Source of the DNA: Platerodrilus igneus
Taxonomy: Eukaryota; Arthropoda; Insecta; Coleoptera; Lycidae
Reading direction: 5' to 3'
NCBI GenBank assembly: GCA_036346225.1
Contig: JARFIW010001108.1
Span: 4,672,501 to 4,736,500, forward strand
DNA: 64,000 bases
Part shown: one piece after another, positions 1 to 12,089 of the stretch
Layout of the letters: each line of letters begins with the position of its first letter
Position numbering within the stretch: the first letter of the stretch is position 1
Program-made: the position numbers and the translations under genes
The notes under the pieces: model-generated
What the model saw: the letters and a program-made list of their open reading frames with translations, nothing else
Databases searched by the model: none
What the model was told of the DNA's origin: nothing

Positions 1-100
1 ATATCTCAATAAAACTTCTCTAAAGAACTGTTGTTCAGTTTATTTATTTAAGTTTAGGGGTTTATGTTGGTTCTTATAGGGGGTGTTGGAATGTTATTGC

Positions 101-115
101 CAGTGGCGTAACTAC
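101..115 (+). repeat. left terminal inverted repeat of the hAT element
   Basis: CAGTGGCGTAACTAC matches the reverse complement of 3865-3879 at all 15 positions. It sits directly after the target duplication at 93-100. Confidence 0.95.
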
Positions 116-419
116 GATTTTTGGGCCCCCCCGCAAAAATTTTAAAGTGGGCTCTCTTTAAAATGTATTACTTTTACTGGCTTATATTTAGCCATATTTT
201 TAAATTATAGTACATGTAGAGAAGGAAGCAGTATAGAATTAAATACATATACTATATTAATCAAGTGCTTTATTAATTATAAAACCAAATTACATAAATT
301 CAAACTTATAAGTTAATTAATATTAAATCTACATATTTATACGCCGCACAAAATTATTTACACCTAAAAATTTGATACAGTAAAAACCTATGAGCTAGCA
401 GACATTCCAAATCAAATTC

Positions 420-2968
420 AAAATTTTGTTTTTCTTGCATGTTTTGCTGCAAACGCGTTTATTGTATCCTCTATATTCATATTTTGGCAGTGTCATGTTC
501 TACTGCTAAGAGGATAAATCGTCTAATCTATCTTGTGAAGTGCGGTTCCTAAGATAATTTTTAATAATTTTAATTTTGAGAAAGATCTCTCCGCACTTGC
601 AACGCTAACGGGTAAAGTTAGGTATAACATTAAGGCTGTTATGGTGTTTGGAAAACTGCTAGAACCTGTAGATTTGGAAAGTACTAGATATTCTAAAAAT
701 TGTAAGATACCGTTAACATTTTTAATTCATCACAAATAAGTCTATTATTTTTGAGTGTAGTAAGTTCTATACCTATAGCATCATTTAAATCTTTGTAGTA
801 AAATTTTTGCAATTGTTTTGCCTTAGATAAAATATCGTCTGCAGTTAAATTCAAAAATACATTAGGTTCTAAGAAATTAAACTTTTCGTTTACATGAAAA
901 AGCGATTTAAAACGATTCGACAGCTGTGAAATTATAATATCCATTACGCGATAAAATACATTTATTTTAAATTTAAATTCTTCATCATTAAATCGATAAT
1001 CATTGGATAATTCATCGTAATGCTTTTTATTTTTGGTTGCCTTTTTTATAAATTCCGGTTTAATATTCCATTGCCCTGCAACTTTCGCTGCTTCCTCCTT
1101 GATGTTGGAATAGTTATTTCTTGTTTCCTTGAAAAATTTTAAAGTTTTTGAAATAAGAGAGTTATCTGATTAATATTCGCCTTTTCACTCTGAGCAGTTT
1201 GTGAGAGCTTGTTAAGCTCTTCTAGAATTTGACTTAAAAACACTTAAAAATAAAATTAAAATTATCCATGCTAGTTAATATTTGCTTTGCGTCATTTCGT
1301 TCATCTGTTTTTTGATATCATAATAATTTTATTAAGAGACATTACTATATCTTTATACCGAATTCTTATGGCAGCTAAAGATTTTACTCGATCCGCCCAA
1401 CGTGTCGGATTTAAGCGTTTCAATTGTGTGAAATTTTCTTTAAAAACAGAAAGCCAATTCCATCTTACTATACTATTAGCAAAAATGTATATATGTTTTC
1501 TAAAAGTAGAAAAACGATTCTATTTCTTTTATACCTTTAACGGCATCATTTATGACTAGATTTAAGTTATGGGCACTACAGTGCATATATAAGGCTGCAG
1601 GCTCTATGTTTAAAATTCTCTTTGCACGCCAGAATACGTACCGCTCATAACGTTAGCTCCATCGTAGCCCTGCCCTCTACATTTATTTATATCTAATTGC
1701 ATGTTGGTTAAATTGCTTAATATAGTATTACATAGTCCTTCAGCAGATTGGGACTCTACTTTTGTAAAACCCACAAAAGTTTCACAAATATCTATTTTGG
1801 TTACCTCTCCCAAGCTGTCTTTTTAAAATCAATATATCTTACAATTTTACTTAATTGATCAATCTTAGTTATATCCTGTGTAGTGTCTATTATGATTGAG
1901 AAAAAGGAGCGGATCTAATTTTATTTAATAAAATATTTTTAAGTGTGCGCTTAAAGTATTAATAATATCGTTTTGAATTTTGGGGAAAGATATTTAATTG
2001 AACCTTTGGGTCGTTCAAGCACTTTTGTAATATAGGATCATAGTTACTAATTAAATGAACTAAACTTAAGAAATTACCGTTGTAACTGTCTTTTGAATCA
2101 GAAAAACTTTCTCTATGTCCTCGAAATGACAGCATGCGCTGGGATAGTGTTAAAGTAACATTGAAAAGTCTGTGTAAAACATTTTCCAAAATTCAGTTTC
2201 TTGTTTTAATAGTAGAGTATCTTTCTTATCTATGGTATAATTTTTTTCCACATATCGTAAATAAAACAACAAGTTAAATGAGATTGAGCAAGCAAATGCT
2301 CTTTAATTTTTTGATAAACCCTGCCAATCATTAATTCCGGTCGTCCAACTTGACCTTACTGAAGCAAACAGCCAACATGGTTGACAATAAACACAATTTT
2401 TAATTTAGAATAACACAACCACCCATTTGAATTGTGTGGTAAGTTTAACGTATTGCTTTTATTTTCGCTTGCAGTTATTAAGTAATAATAGTGAACTGAA
2501 AAACTTCTATTTTTATTATCTTTAGGAAACGCACCATCTGGTCTACACAATCCGTAATTAATTATTTCTTTTCTTAAATTGTCATGTTGTAAAACATTGA
2601 TTTTTAAAAAATGTGCAAAATCGGTTGGATATTCTTTCGTCAGATCCATAGATAGTTCATTAAGTGAAAAAGTACTACTCACATTTACCTCTGTAATTGT
2701 AGTGGTATCTAGTTCCAAATTTCTATCGCGGCCGTCATTATGTGATGTACTTGCGCCCTGGGTGAGAGTTTTTAAAATTGTTGACGACCGCTGTTCGTCT
2801 GTAGCGGAACTAGTAGATGATACTGTCGAAAGCCCAATTTCTTTCATAGATTGTTCTTGTTTTTCGGACTCTTTAGAAGTAAAAAAGGAACTTATTTTTG
2901 GAATCTTGCTCTTTGATTCTTCCAATAGTTTCCTTTTCGTTTTTTGCAGCGCCGCTTGTAGTGCTCAT
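420..2968 (-). pseudogene. ZMYM1-like hAT transposase, frameshifted
   Basis: The minus strand reads, in order: a possible start ATG at 2968 followed by a shift in an A-run; a lysine/serine-rich N-terminus with KIPKISSFF (about 2890); and a TTF-type zinc-finger region ending in WLCYSKLK. After an A-run frameshift near 2395 the zinc finger continues with CVYCQPCWLF, supplying the expected cysteines. Next come a DUF4371-like part with RGH and NGNFLSLVHLI (about 2050-2120), the hAT core motif GQGYDGANVMSG (about 1640-1670), and the C-terminal dimerisation motif ASAERSFSKLK (about 570-602). The domain order is that of ZMYM1-like hAT transposases. Several stops and shifts separate the pieces, so no full-length product is possible as read. 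Confidence 0.88.
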
Positions 2969-3836
2969 TGTATATTATTTCCTGCAATTTTGAATGAAAT
3001 TAATTATAATGTAATTAGATAAGTAATAATTATTTAAAAGCCTTTTGAAATTACAAATAACACATACATACTTTGCTTTAAATGCTTTAATTAACAAAAT
3101 ATAAATGATTTTATTGAATGCTTAAAGATTTATTTATATGTATTTCTCAGCGCGACTTCAACTATGATCAAATCAATAGTAGTTTAATAAAAATAGATAT
3201 AAATACTTACGTTTAAATATGAAAGACCTCCTGTAATACGAACACAACACTATTGAGTAAAACGTACTGGAATGCTTTTTACTTCCTTTCCGTTATATAT
3301 AATGCAGCTAATGCAAATACGTTGCAACCAGCTGACTAGAAACCACAAAATGAATTTCTTTCTAGTATTATATTTCTAGAAAGCGAAGGTTACTAAGCTA
3401 CCTGCCATCCTGTGAATCTGTACTGTACAGACAATAGCCCTTTTATTCCTATTTAAAATCCCACAAACCAAACTAACCCTACTATACGTCGTTTAATAAT
3501 GCTTTACCACTTTATACAACTTATCACTTAAGAATAATATAGACATCTTTGTTATTAAAGTTTACAGTCTCTTTCATCTGTTTATTAACCCTTACAAAAT
3601 AGGACAGAACGGATAGAAAGAAGAAAGGATGCAGGCTGCAGGTGGTGTTCAGTATTTATCTTAATTATTATTTCTTGTATTTCAGCAGTTCCTAGTAGTA
3701 ACATCAAGAAAACGTTCGTTAACCTGCGGTTTCTGAATTATCTGCAATATTTTCTTGACCGTTTCTTACCTGCCAAATACGTTGAAGATGAATAAGTTGA
3801 GTTTATTATCGTTTGGGCCTTCTTGCACTTGGGGCC

Positions 3837-3853
3837 CCCCCGCATAGCGGGGG
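3837..3853. repeat. subterminal GC hairpin of the hAT element
   Basis: CCCCCGC, a three-base ATA loop and GCGGGGG form a perfect 7-bp stem about 12 bp inside the right terminal repeat. The left end has a C-run but no equally good hairpin. It could be a transposase-binding or structural site; that role is inferred. Confidence 0.6.
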
Positions 3854-3864
3854 CTGGCAGGGGT

Positions 3865-3879
3865 GTAGTTACGCCACTG
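3865..3879 (-). repeat. right terminal inverted repeat of the hAT element
   Basis: GTAGTTACGCCACTG is the exact inverse of the left end and is followed at once by the second copy of GTTATTGC. Confidence 0.95.
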
Positions 3880-3887
3880 GTTATTGC

Positions 3888-4344
3888 CTATCTGTACTTA
3901 TTGGTTTGTATGTTTGTGATTCTAACGACGTCAAATTATAAGGTTATTTTTGCAAAATGAGACAGTCATGCTTGAACAGAAGTAGTAGTTGTTATTACTG
4001 AAAATATAAGGGTGAATAATTTCCTTAGTGTATTCCCTATTCTAGTGGGTCTTTAACTAAGCAACCCCCTCATTCGCTTCTATTTTGTCTGCGGAAAGTT
4101 ACTGATACCTTCATACAATTCTAATCCGCTTCACTAACATTAGAGTATCAACAGCATGTTGTAATTAAAATTTTTAGACCGTAAGGGACGATGCAATTAC
4201 TAACATAACCTAAAACCCTTATTAATCCAAGCTCTCTTAGCGTCCAAAGATATTTGTAAAAATTTATACTAAAGTACACCTTCTGTAACAAAGCACTTTT
4301 CAAAAACCCAAAAAGCTTTTGACCTAATTAATAAAAATCCTTAC
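3888..4344. other. non-coding, probable intron
   Basis: I see no gene, repeat or RNA here. On the minus strand this stretch lies immediately downstream of the splice donor of the Ig exon, so it is the start of the next intron. Confidence 0.5.
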
Positions 4345-4551
4345 GGGCATCATGTAGCACTCCATATCTTTTATCAGCCGTGACTCGCGTTTCTCCAGCG
4401 GTGAGCACCCTTCTACTGTGTCGTTCTCGATCTTCCTTTTTCCACATGACAGTATTATCGCCTACATCTTTCACAACGCAAGTGATAAGAGCGTCTTCGC
4501 CTTCAACGATGTGTACTGGATCAGTCAAGCCATCTCTTACAGAGGGTAAAC
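4345..4551 (-). CDS. internal exon of an immunoglobulin-superfamily neuronal adhesion-type gene
   Basis: This 207-bp exon is bounded on the minus strand by a pyrimidine-rich acceptor (CTTGTTACAG, ending at 4552) and a donor GTAAGG (4344-4339). The reading frame is open throughout. The translation has the first half of an Ig V-like fold: a strand with EGEDALITCVV (first Ig cysteine), then NTVMWKK (core tryptophan) about 13 residues later, then RVLTAGETRVTADKRYGVLHD. That last block resembles the region before the second Ig cysteine in insect neuronal Ig proteins of the klingon, lachesin and DIP/Dpr kind. The second cysteine would be on the next exon, which I do not find downstream (coordinates below 4345), so the intron is long or the exon is outside the window. 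It is the only sequence here with normal coding character and no damage. The exact gene is not recognised. Confidence 0.8.
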
Positions 4552-6890
4552 CTGTAACAAGTATTAATTTTAGAAAAGCATAATATCTTTAGGCAAGTTG
4601 GGATTAGGGCACAACATTTTTACTGTTAGCTTACAAAGCTATAATTTGTTTTGAGGCGGCAATATCCATTATGAAATGAAGGCGCTCCCCAAGCTTTCAC
4701 TTAATAAAGCGTTGAGAAATGCTTTCGTTGATGAAACCATTACCATTTTTGTCTTAAAGACATGCGATAGATCGCAACCACAACTTCATTTAATGCAGGA
4801 AATTGAAGCATTTACTTTCCTGACATTGAACTAGATAAAACGTTCACAGGAGATAACAAACTCATCACTCATCACATACAGAACGGCTCTCTTTTAGTAA
4901 ATAAATATAAGCCATCTGCATTAATACTCCTTTCAAGTAGTTCTAATGAAACATGGAAGCTTTCTTTTATAATTAATTCAGTAAGAAACCCTCACTTTGA
5001 TGGGTTGCTTAACTTGACGAATATTGTTCGAAAATGCAACGAGTTCAGTACATTTAAAAACATCTTTCCTTTTACACACACTATCTAAATAATCTCTAAT
5101 ATTGTTACATGCCAAAATTTGACAATTTACATTTTTAGAGTTAGCTTTAATTTGTAAATAAATTACCGCGGATATTTTTAAATTAAAAATGCCAATTTCC
5201 GTCGTCCCCGAGTCGCGCCTGCGCAGAGTGAATGGCAGAGTGCGCGCGGTGTTATAAGACGCTATTAAGCCACGAAACCTCAAGTCAAGAACATCTACCT
5301 CTGTGGTGTGTGTCTTTTCTCTTTGTAGGCATGTAGGTTCCTTTATGTTTACCTTCTGTGTACCTCTACCTGGGTTCCTTCATTCCTCTACGAGGATAGA
5401 AGAGACAGGAAGAACGGATTGGCAATTTGAAATTCAGCAATAGTGTAACCTACCCACAAAACATGATGGATCCTGAGATTTAGCTACGAAATACCATCCA
5501 CGTGAGAACTCTGTTTTACTTATATTATGAATGTAAATTGACCTTAAATGTGCATGAAAATTTGACTATTGCATCATATTTAAATCGTGGTCGGTAACAA
5601 TATGCCGCGGGAATTTGGCGCGTAAAGCTATAATAGTTGCGCAATAGTTCATTGCCCGCAATAGTATAGCTAGTGACCGGTCTTTAACAATATAACCAGA
5701 TATCAATAACGCTTATAAATGTAATGTACAACTAAATAAAATAAGTATATCTGCTTACTACTTACGTATTAATACAATCTTCACTTGATCCTTATCAATT
5801 ATTTGAAATCTCCTAAATATTTCATGTAGATCACAAGACTTTCATTAAAATTTTCTGGATAATTCAAATATTTATTATTATTATTATTACTCGGGTCACT
5901 GTAGTTGATCAACGACGCTGTACCGAAATTTTTGTAAGGGTCAAAAACGCCTAAGCTCTAACCTCAAAGTTGCTGAAATCAAATTATCCATTTCCAAATA
6001 ATTTCCATACATAAAAAAATAAAAACTTATTCTAGCTTAGTCTACGTAATAATATATCAATTAAGTTTCTAGTTTTAAAACAAATTTGTACTTGCGGTTT
6101 GGATCGTTAAATTCTATTTTGCGACTGTCATTTCCATTGGAATTAATTGCATTGAAAAATTCCTGGTTCCATTTCAAATTTTCATTTTTAGACGTAGAAG
6201 TATCAGTATGCAAAGTACATTTATTTTTAATAGATTAAAATTAGCTCGTGACGTTGCGCTAATATTATTTACGATAAGTCTCCGTTGTACTCTTTAAAAT
6301 AATTATGCTTTTCTAAATTATATTCAAACCTTTGTCACATGTGCAACGCCAACAGAATCGATTACCATTCTTGAATTGATTATAAATTACATGTCGCATG
6401 CCATAAGAATGACACAATAAATGGATGACCGCTCTTCGTAAAATTCCTCTTTATATAATAAAATTTTAAATACGTCGCTTTTTCGAGTACATTCCCGAAA
6501 TATGACACATATACATCATGCAATAATTACTTACAATTTCACTCCCTTATCTATTTAATGAACGGTCAGTTTTTAAATTTATGGCGAGACTAAAATCTTC
6601 CATTCTTGGTTAACAAACGAAACCAACCGCTATTATCTCTATCTCTCTTTCTGTAATATAATTAGAGCTATTAAACTTGCTATCTTGGTTTTGTAGCCTT
6701 TCCAGTATTATCGCGTTCTACGAATCAACGTATATTCACTGATAGAAAAAAACTAGCTTGTTGACGTGTATGATGTATGACTTTTTCAAAGACTCTCAAA
6801 ATCATAGTTTGGTCAAGCGAATAAATGCGACATTTTTCTAAAATAATTTCGAAATGTGCTTCTCAGAAATAAAGTTATTCTTTATTAAAA
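4552..6890. other. non-coding DNA with a small CpG-rich patch
   Basis: No supportable gene. A short CpG-rich patch at about 5205-5265 (containing TGCGCAGAGTG and GTGCGCGCGGTG) stands out from the AT-rich surroundings and might be a promoter relic or a degenerate repeat. A short (TTA)n run lies near 5873-5890. A 101-codon open frame on the minus strand (4978-5283) has no recognisable domain. By position this region would be the intron upstream of the Ig exon. Confidence 0.5.
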
Positions 6891-6894
6891 ACAC

Positions 6895-8050
6895 ATAAAA
6901 TGGCATTTTAAAGAGGATGTATTAAAACCGCAATTATTTTGAATAAACAATGTTTATCGTAAAGTACGGAATTTAAGTATTTTTTAAGTGAATGATACTC
7001 GTTTCTTTTTAGTTAAATAAGCAATAAAACTTTTCATGATAAATGAAAACGGATTTTGAATTAACACAATCAATCAATGCTAATTTTAAAATTGGGCTTC
7101 GTTCTTATGATTTATAAATGCAATAATACTTGCATTTTTAAGGAGAATATTTACGTTTAAAATTAGCCTTCCTTCTTATGCTTTATAGATACAAAGAGCG
7201 TTGTATTTGCAGGAGAATATTTATACACGGATCTTGAAATTGGGTTTCTTCTTAAATAGTATGCCACAACACTATATGTGCTTAAAATTTTACATGGAAA
7301 TACACTTATCTTGCTAAAAGATTTTTATGGAATATTATACAAGGTAAATTAAATATTGAGAAATTTTATTTTTCTTTCCTTTGGGATGTTTTCTTTCAGA
7401 ATTTGGTGCTTAATGACCCCTCGTGACCTCATTATCACATCAGTATATATACATATGGACACGAGAGGCCATTGAACGCCAAATTCTATAAAAAATTAAC
7501 ACTTAAAAAGAAGAAAACTTTCTACCCTGTATAAATGTAGGCATATTTCATTTACACAAGAAGCCCAACTTTAAATCTTGTGAAAATAAAAATTATCTTA
7601 TTGCATTTATGCAGCATAAAACGAAGCCCTTATGAATTATGTGTATTGCATTTATTACAGAGTGTCAAAAGATTCCCAATTTTTAAATTAATTCATTTTC
7701 AACCATAACTCTTAATAGATACCTTGTGTATATATGTCTTCTATGCTTAGTAGAAAACGAGCTTTTATTTTAGGATATAAATACAAAAACAATTTTTTTA
7801 TGTTGCATAAAACAACATCTATTTAATGCATCCACGTCAATACAAAGTATAAGAACGAAGCCATAGTTAAATTAGATAAATCCCGCGTGTAAATAGAACA
7901 TTTAAAACTAAAAATAAAATACTCATTCTTGTTAAAAATACCATTATATAAATTTTAACTTTATTCTAAGTCCAGAATTTTCGGTATTAGGAATACGTCT
8001 ACTTCTTAAAAGCCAATTATTTTGTATAAATGAATAAACGCTGCAATTCT
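6895..8050. repeat. imperfect long inverted repeat (foldback element) with internal tandem units
   Basis: The left half carries about 2.3 diverged tandem units of roughly 75 bp (7084-7252), each with a GGGCTTCGTTCTTATG-like block. Inverted versions occur in the right half at about 7559-7583, 7599-7630 and 7823-7862. The centre near 7442 is a closer palindrome: GAATTTGG...CTCGTG at 7399-7426 mirrors CACGAG...CCAAATTC at 7458-7486. More distal arm sequence near 6990-7020 and 7900-7930 also looks mirrored. No coding capacity is seen. A foldback or MITE-like non-autonomous DNA element is likely; its exact ends are not resolved. Confidence 0.5.
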
Positions 8051-8315
8051 AAGAAACGCGCGCATATCAAAGGCCAAAAATAAAACCGAGTTTAATAACT
8101 TTACGTATAAGAGAAGGAAACCGCGCCCATTAGCTTGAGGTGCTAGAAAAGAATAGACGACGCATCCGGAGAATCATAAATCACTAAACGCGCCATTCAC
8201 CTAAATATTACAGCAGCCAAGATAACCAATCCTTCGAAATATATTTGGAAACAAATAGAAAAATGACGTAGGTAGAATTTTGGTATAAAACTAGAACTGA
8301 ATTAAAATTGGTCAT
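8051..8315. other. non-coding, nothing recognised
   Basis: AT-rich sequence between the foldback element and the 8.3 kb repeat, with no feature I can support. Confidence 0.5.
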
Positions 8316-9149
8316 TCTTTCTTAAGAAAAGGTTAATCGAAGGAAAAATTTATTAGTTGCAAAATAGTAAGGGGTAGGTAGGGTTCATGCATTTTGGGAA
8401 GGAGAAGGTGACAGTGTAGAGTTGGTGTTTGGACTGTTTTCTTTTAGGAGTAATGACATTACCATTTATTTGGTATTCATAAATGTGTAGCTCAATAGGA
8501 AAGGCGAAAAAGCGTGTAGATTAGAATGGTTTTGTTGCTCGATTAGGCTGTTTTCTTTAAGATTTGCTTTAGGGTTTAGTTTAACATCACCTGGCCAGAC
8601 TTCAGATAAAGCTAATGTTAGGAAACTATATTTATTTGTAAATGTACGACGATGCATTTTATGATAATAGAGGTTTAGTTAGGTTTATTTTTCTATATAA
8701 TTTATTCAGCAGGATAGGTAGTAATTTGTAAAGGATATCCAGCTACCCCAGATTTGGACGGAGTAGTTGATTTGAACAGAGAAACGCTACAATCGGAGGT
8801 AGGAATAACTAAAACAAGGGAACTTTATGCGGAATAACAGTATTTACCGTAGACAAGAACATCACTCAGTTTTCGACAAACGACTGCGATGGTTTGGCGT
8901 CCCTCGAAGACAAGATTTTACAGGGTAAGTGTTATTGTAATACAGAATTTTGAGTTAGAAACCTTGGTAATTATTATTTTTGTATTTTTCTCGTGTTCTC
9001 TATATTCCTTTCATTATTATCTGTAGAAAACAACTCCCGACCACTGCAGTTAGTCAAAGCACCTATTTTATTTTTCGGGGTCCCCGTCACTATAGGGCAA
9101 GCCAAAATTGAAAATAGTTTTATTCGTAACAGTAGAAAAATTATAATAA
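8316..9149. repeat. unclassified dispersed repeat 1, copy A
   Basis: This 0.83 kb segment is collinear with 12090-12922 at moderate divergence. Shared blocks include AATCGAAGGA at the left, TTGGTGTTTGGACTGTTTTCTT, ACATCACCTGGCCAGACT, the GACAAGAACATCACTCAG block, and an end block with GGGGTCCCCG followed by CGTAACAGTAGAAAAATTATAATA. No frame is open across both copies. A splice-like CAGGGTAAGTGTTA is shared. It may be an LTR or leader fragment of an unrecognised retroelement. Confidence 0.7.
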
Positions 9150-9189
9150 GTAGAAGTATTTCTTTAATACGAGATAGTGTTTCTTGATT

Positions 9190-9870
9190 TTATAGAAAAA
9201 TTTTTAATCGGTTTTTTAATATGTAGGTTTTAATTTATAAGTATTTTTTCAACTTTGAGGTCTTTTTTTTATTGGTAGGACTTTTTTTTGTGAAATTTTT
9301 GAGGGACATCTTTAGGAGCTTTTTTTAAAGAGAATTTTTTAAATGTTTGGGCTTTGTTTTTCAAACTTTTAAGTTATGTTTTTTATTACGACAGGACAGT
9401 TTTTTTAAATTAGGGCTTTTTATTTCAATAGCAGAAATTTTGTATAAGAAGTAGTCCTTAATTAAAATTTTTTTAAACATTGAAGTTGTTTTGTTTTATT
9501 AGGGCCGTTTTTTAATAGGATATTTTTTATATATGAAATCGTTTTTGTGATTTTGTTAAATTTTTCTTGGGTTAGAATTTTTAGCACTAAACTTTGAAGT
9601 ATTTTTTTTTGTTGGGTAAACTTGTTAAATACGTGGTAGTTTTTCATTATTTTAAAGAAACCTTTCGAACTGTAGGGTTTTTAGTTTTATTTTCTTTCTT
9701 TTATCGATAAAACATTTTTTGTGTAAATATTCAGGTCCTAAATTGTTTTTTGTTTTTAATTATTTAACTATAAAACTTCCTTTAATGCCAGTTATTTTAA
9801 GTTGTGATTTTTTAAAAGGTTTGTTACCGGTTGTAAAATCTTTTAAAGATTTTTTTCAAAATTTATCTTG
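9190..9870. other. T-rich, strand-asymmetric low-complexity tract
   Basis: The plus strand is packed with T-runs of 5 to 10 separated by short G-containing words (TTTTTT...AGGACTTTTTT, TTAGGGCTTTTT). C is scarce. There is no regular repeat unit and no credible gene. The 61-codon minus-strand frame here is only a by-product of the T-richness. Confidence 0.5.
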
Positions 9871-12089
9871 AGAGGTTTTAAAACTGAAATTGACCAATCG
9901 TGAGTTAAAAATGTAGACATTTTGTTATTTTAAATGGAAATTTATATGTGTAATATGGACCATAGTAGAAAAATGAGTTGAGCTATGATTTACGAGAAAG
10001 ATATGGATAAAAGTAATAATTTGACAGTTACCGGATTAAAAATAATTTCGGTAAAATATAATGTATGACGGCATGGAGGTAGTTACTGAGTCGGAAATAA
10101 CGCTGGTGGGAAAATATTTCGTTCTCAGACGCGACGGACTTCTCCAGGGCCGGGTAAATATTCGAATTTTGAGATTTAGTTTTGATTATTGATAAAGTTT
10201 TGATAAAGACATATGAAGTAATGATGAAATAGGTCAATCTTGAAAATGTTTGGCATGAGAAAAAAATTTTTCTTTCACCAAATTGAGACTTGTAATAAAA
10301 AGTTTAAGATTAATTTTTAGTTAAAAATATTATTAAGGCGAAACATGAGTTAGCACAATATGGTATTTAAGGTGAATTTACTTTTAATTTTTATTTTGGG
10401 AAATTATTTTTTTATTTAGTGAAGATGGATAATTTTAGCCAGATATAATTTTCTAAAATAGAAATTTTGATATTTGAATTGGGACTTTGATGAACGTTAT
10501 GGACATGTAGGTGATTATAAGGAGTGCATTTGTGGGAAATGTTTTTTAAGGGAGAGATAATAATAAGAGGGATAAAGAGAGTGGTTGCTGACGTCGATTT
10601 CTGGATGAACTTTCTGGTCAAATTGACCAATCGTAATTTATCTTCAGAGGGTTGGACTAATACTTGACTGAGGAATGAAGCGGGCTTAGTTTCTTAGGTT
10701 GGTATTATTCTGGCACTGTTGTAGCAGGGTTAAAGTGTTTGACCCCGTGGGTGTGCCGTTCCTTATAGAGTAGAAGGATGTTTCACGACCTTTTGCCTCC
10801 AGAGGCACTCACAGTGTTGCATAGTTGTCTAACTTTTGACTTTTTATTTTTAATTTTGACTTTTTACGTTTAGTGTATTTTTTTTTTAATATTTTGGGCT
10901 TGACGAATTGACGAACGACTTTTGATGTAGAATAGATACTAGACTAACGTCAGGGATGTTAGGATACTATGTTTTTGAAAAGTCTCCGTTTGTAAGAAGG
11001 ATGTATGTGATGTGTTACGCAAGGTCATTTAAATAGGAAATAAATAATAATTAATTTTGAATGAACTAATTTGTTATGGGAGTACCCTGTAGAATCTTTA
11101 ATTTTCATATAATGTAATGTTTAAAAAATGCTGACTTGCTTAAAATCTGCATTTTCATTCAGTTACAAGCAGTTTTAACTACAGGATTGCATAGAAAAGG
11201 AACGCAATTTTTAGCAAGCTTTAGATTTATGAAATAACCGCGAATTCATTAAAATGCACCTTAAAATTTGAGTTTTTGAAGTGGTTAAATAAATTCCAAG
11301 CAATACAGCGTTTCAGCTACCATAAATTAACTACAATTACACTTTAATACAATGTAATCTGTAGACGTCAAGTCATGAAAGTACATACTTATAGGATTAC
11401 CCAAAAAGATACGAGCTTTTCTACATTTGGACTGCAATAAGGTTTCAGATCAAAAGAAGTTACAGTTACGGCTACGTATATTGCAGTATAACAGGGGGTT
11501 TCTACGAGTTATTTGCATAAAAGTGATAGCAGTATTGTGAAATAATATGAAAACTCTGAAACATATGACTTAATAGGGGTATTAAAAATAATAAAACAAA
11601 TTGAAATTCAGTTAGCGACAGTCGTATATAAATCGGCCTTCTAAAAGTATTTTTAGATGTGGTATTATAATAAAATCAGGGGGTGTGGTCTTAATGCTAG
11701 ATCTCCCAAGTAGGGATAATTTAAAGGGAGTTTGTACTTAATACAAGTGGTTGTAGTGAAAATGTAAAGAGATTCGGGTATATAGGAAATTAAAAAAACC
11801 AGCTGAATAGGAAAAAATTACGCGGCTATCGAAACGCTTCAATTTTACGCTGGGTAAAGTTCAAAACGCCTGCGGGCGCAAATTGCTTCGTTGTGGCCGA
11901 TTGTAGGAGGTGAAATTAGATTGGTTAATCCGCCATTACTTTTGGGGATTTCGAAATTATTGTAGTAGCTGTTGTTTTAAAAATGGAAAACCTGGCGTGG
12001 CCTGAATTATAGAAATAAAATTGTAAAAAATAGCGTAGTTTTATGTATGATTTAGTATAATTTATATGTGAACGTGAACATGTTTTGTT
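9871..12089. other. non-coding, nothing recognised
   Basis: No gene, repeat or RNA could be supported. Short frames at 10028-10237 and 10412-10630 (minus) have no recognisable features. A slightly more GC-rich patch lies at about 11840-11900. Confidence 0.45.

Larger units (their letters stand above)
101..3879 (-). mobile_element. hAT-superfamily DNA transposon, complete ends, decayed transposase
   Basis: The element is bounded by a perfect 15-bp terminal inverted repeat (CAGTGGCGTAACTAC at the left, its reverse complement at the right). It is flanked on both sides by the 8-bp duplication GTTATTGC (93-100 and 3880-3887). CAG-type ends with an 8-bp target duplication are the hallmark of hAT elements. 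Inside, on the minus strand, are pieces of a ZMYM1-like hAT transposase. Both subterminal regions carry a GC-rich block (a run of C next to GGGC) that stands out in this AT-rich DNA. The total length of 3.8 kb suits an autonomous copy, but the coding region is broken by frameshifts and stops. Confidence 0.93.

Noticed and set aside
1287..1559. 90-codon plus-strand frame
   Set aside because: It lies opposite the hAT transposase remnant and is a shadow of it.
2579..3022. 147-codon plus-strand frame rich in S, V and C
   Set aside because: Antisense shadow of the hAT transposase N-terminus.
4978..5283. 101-codon minus-strand frame
   Set aside because: No motif, no splice context, and its N-terminal part falls in a CpG-rich patch; most likely chance.
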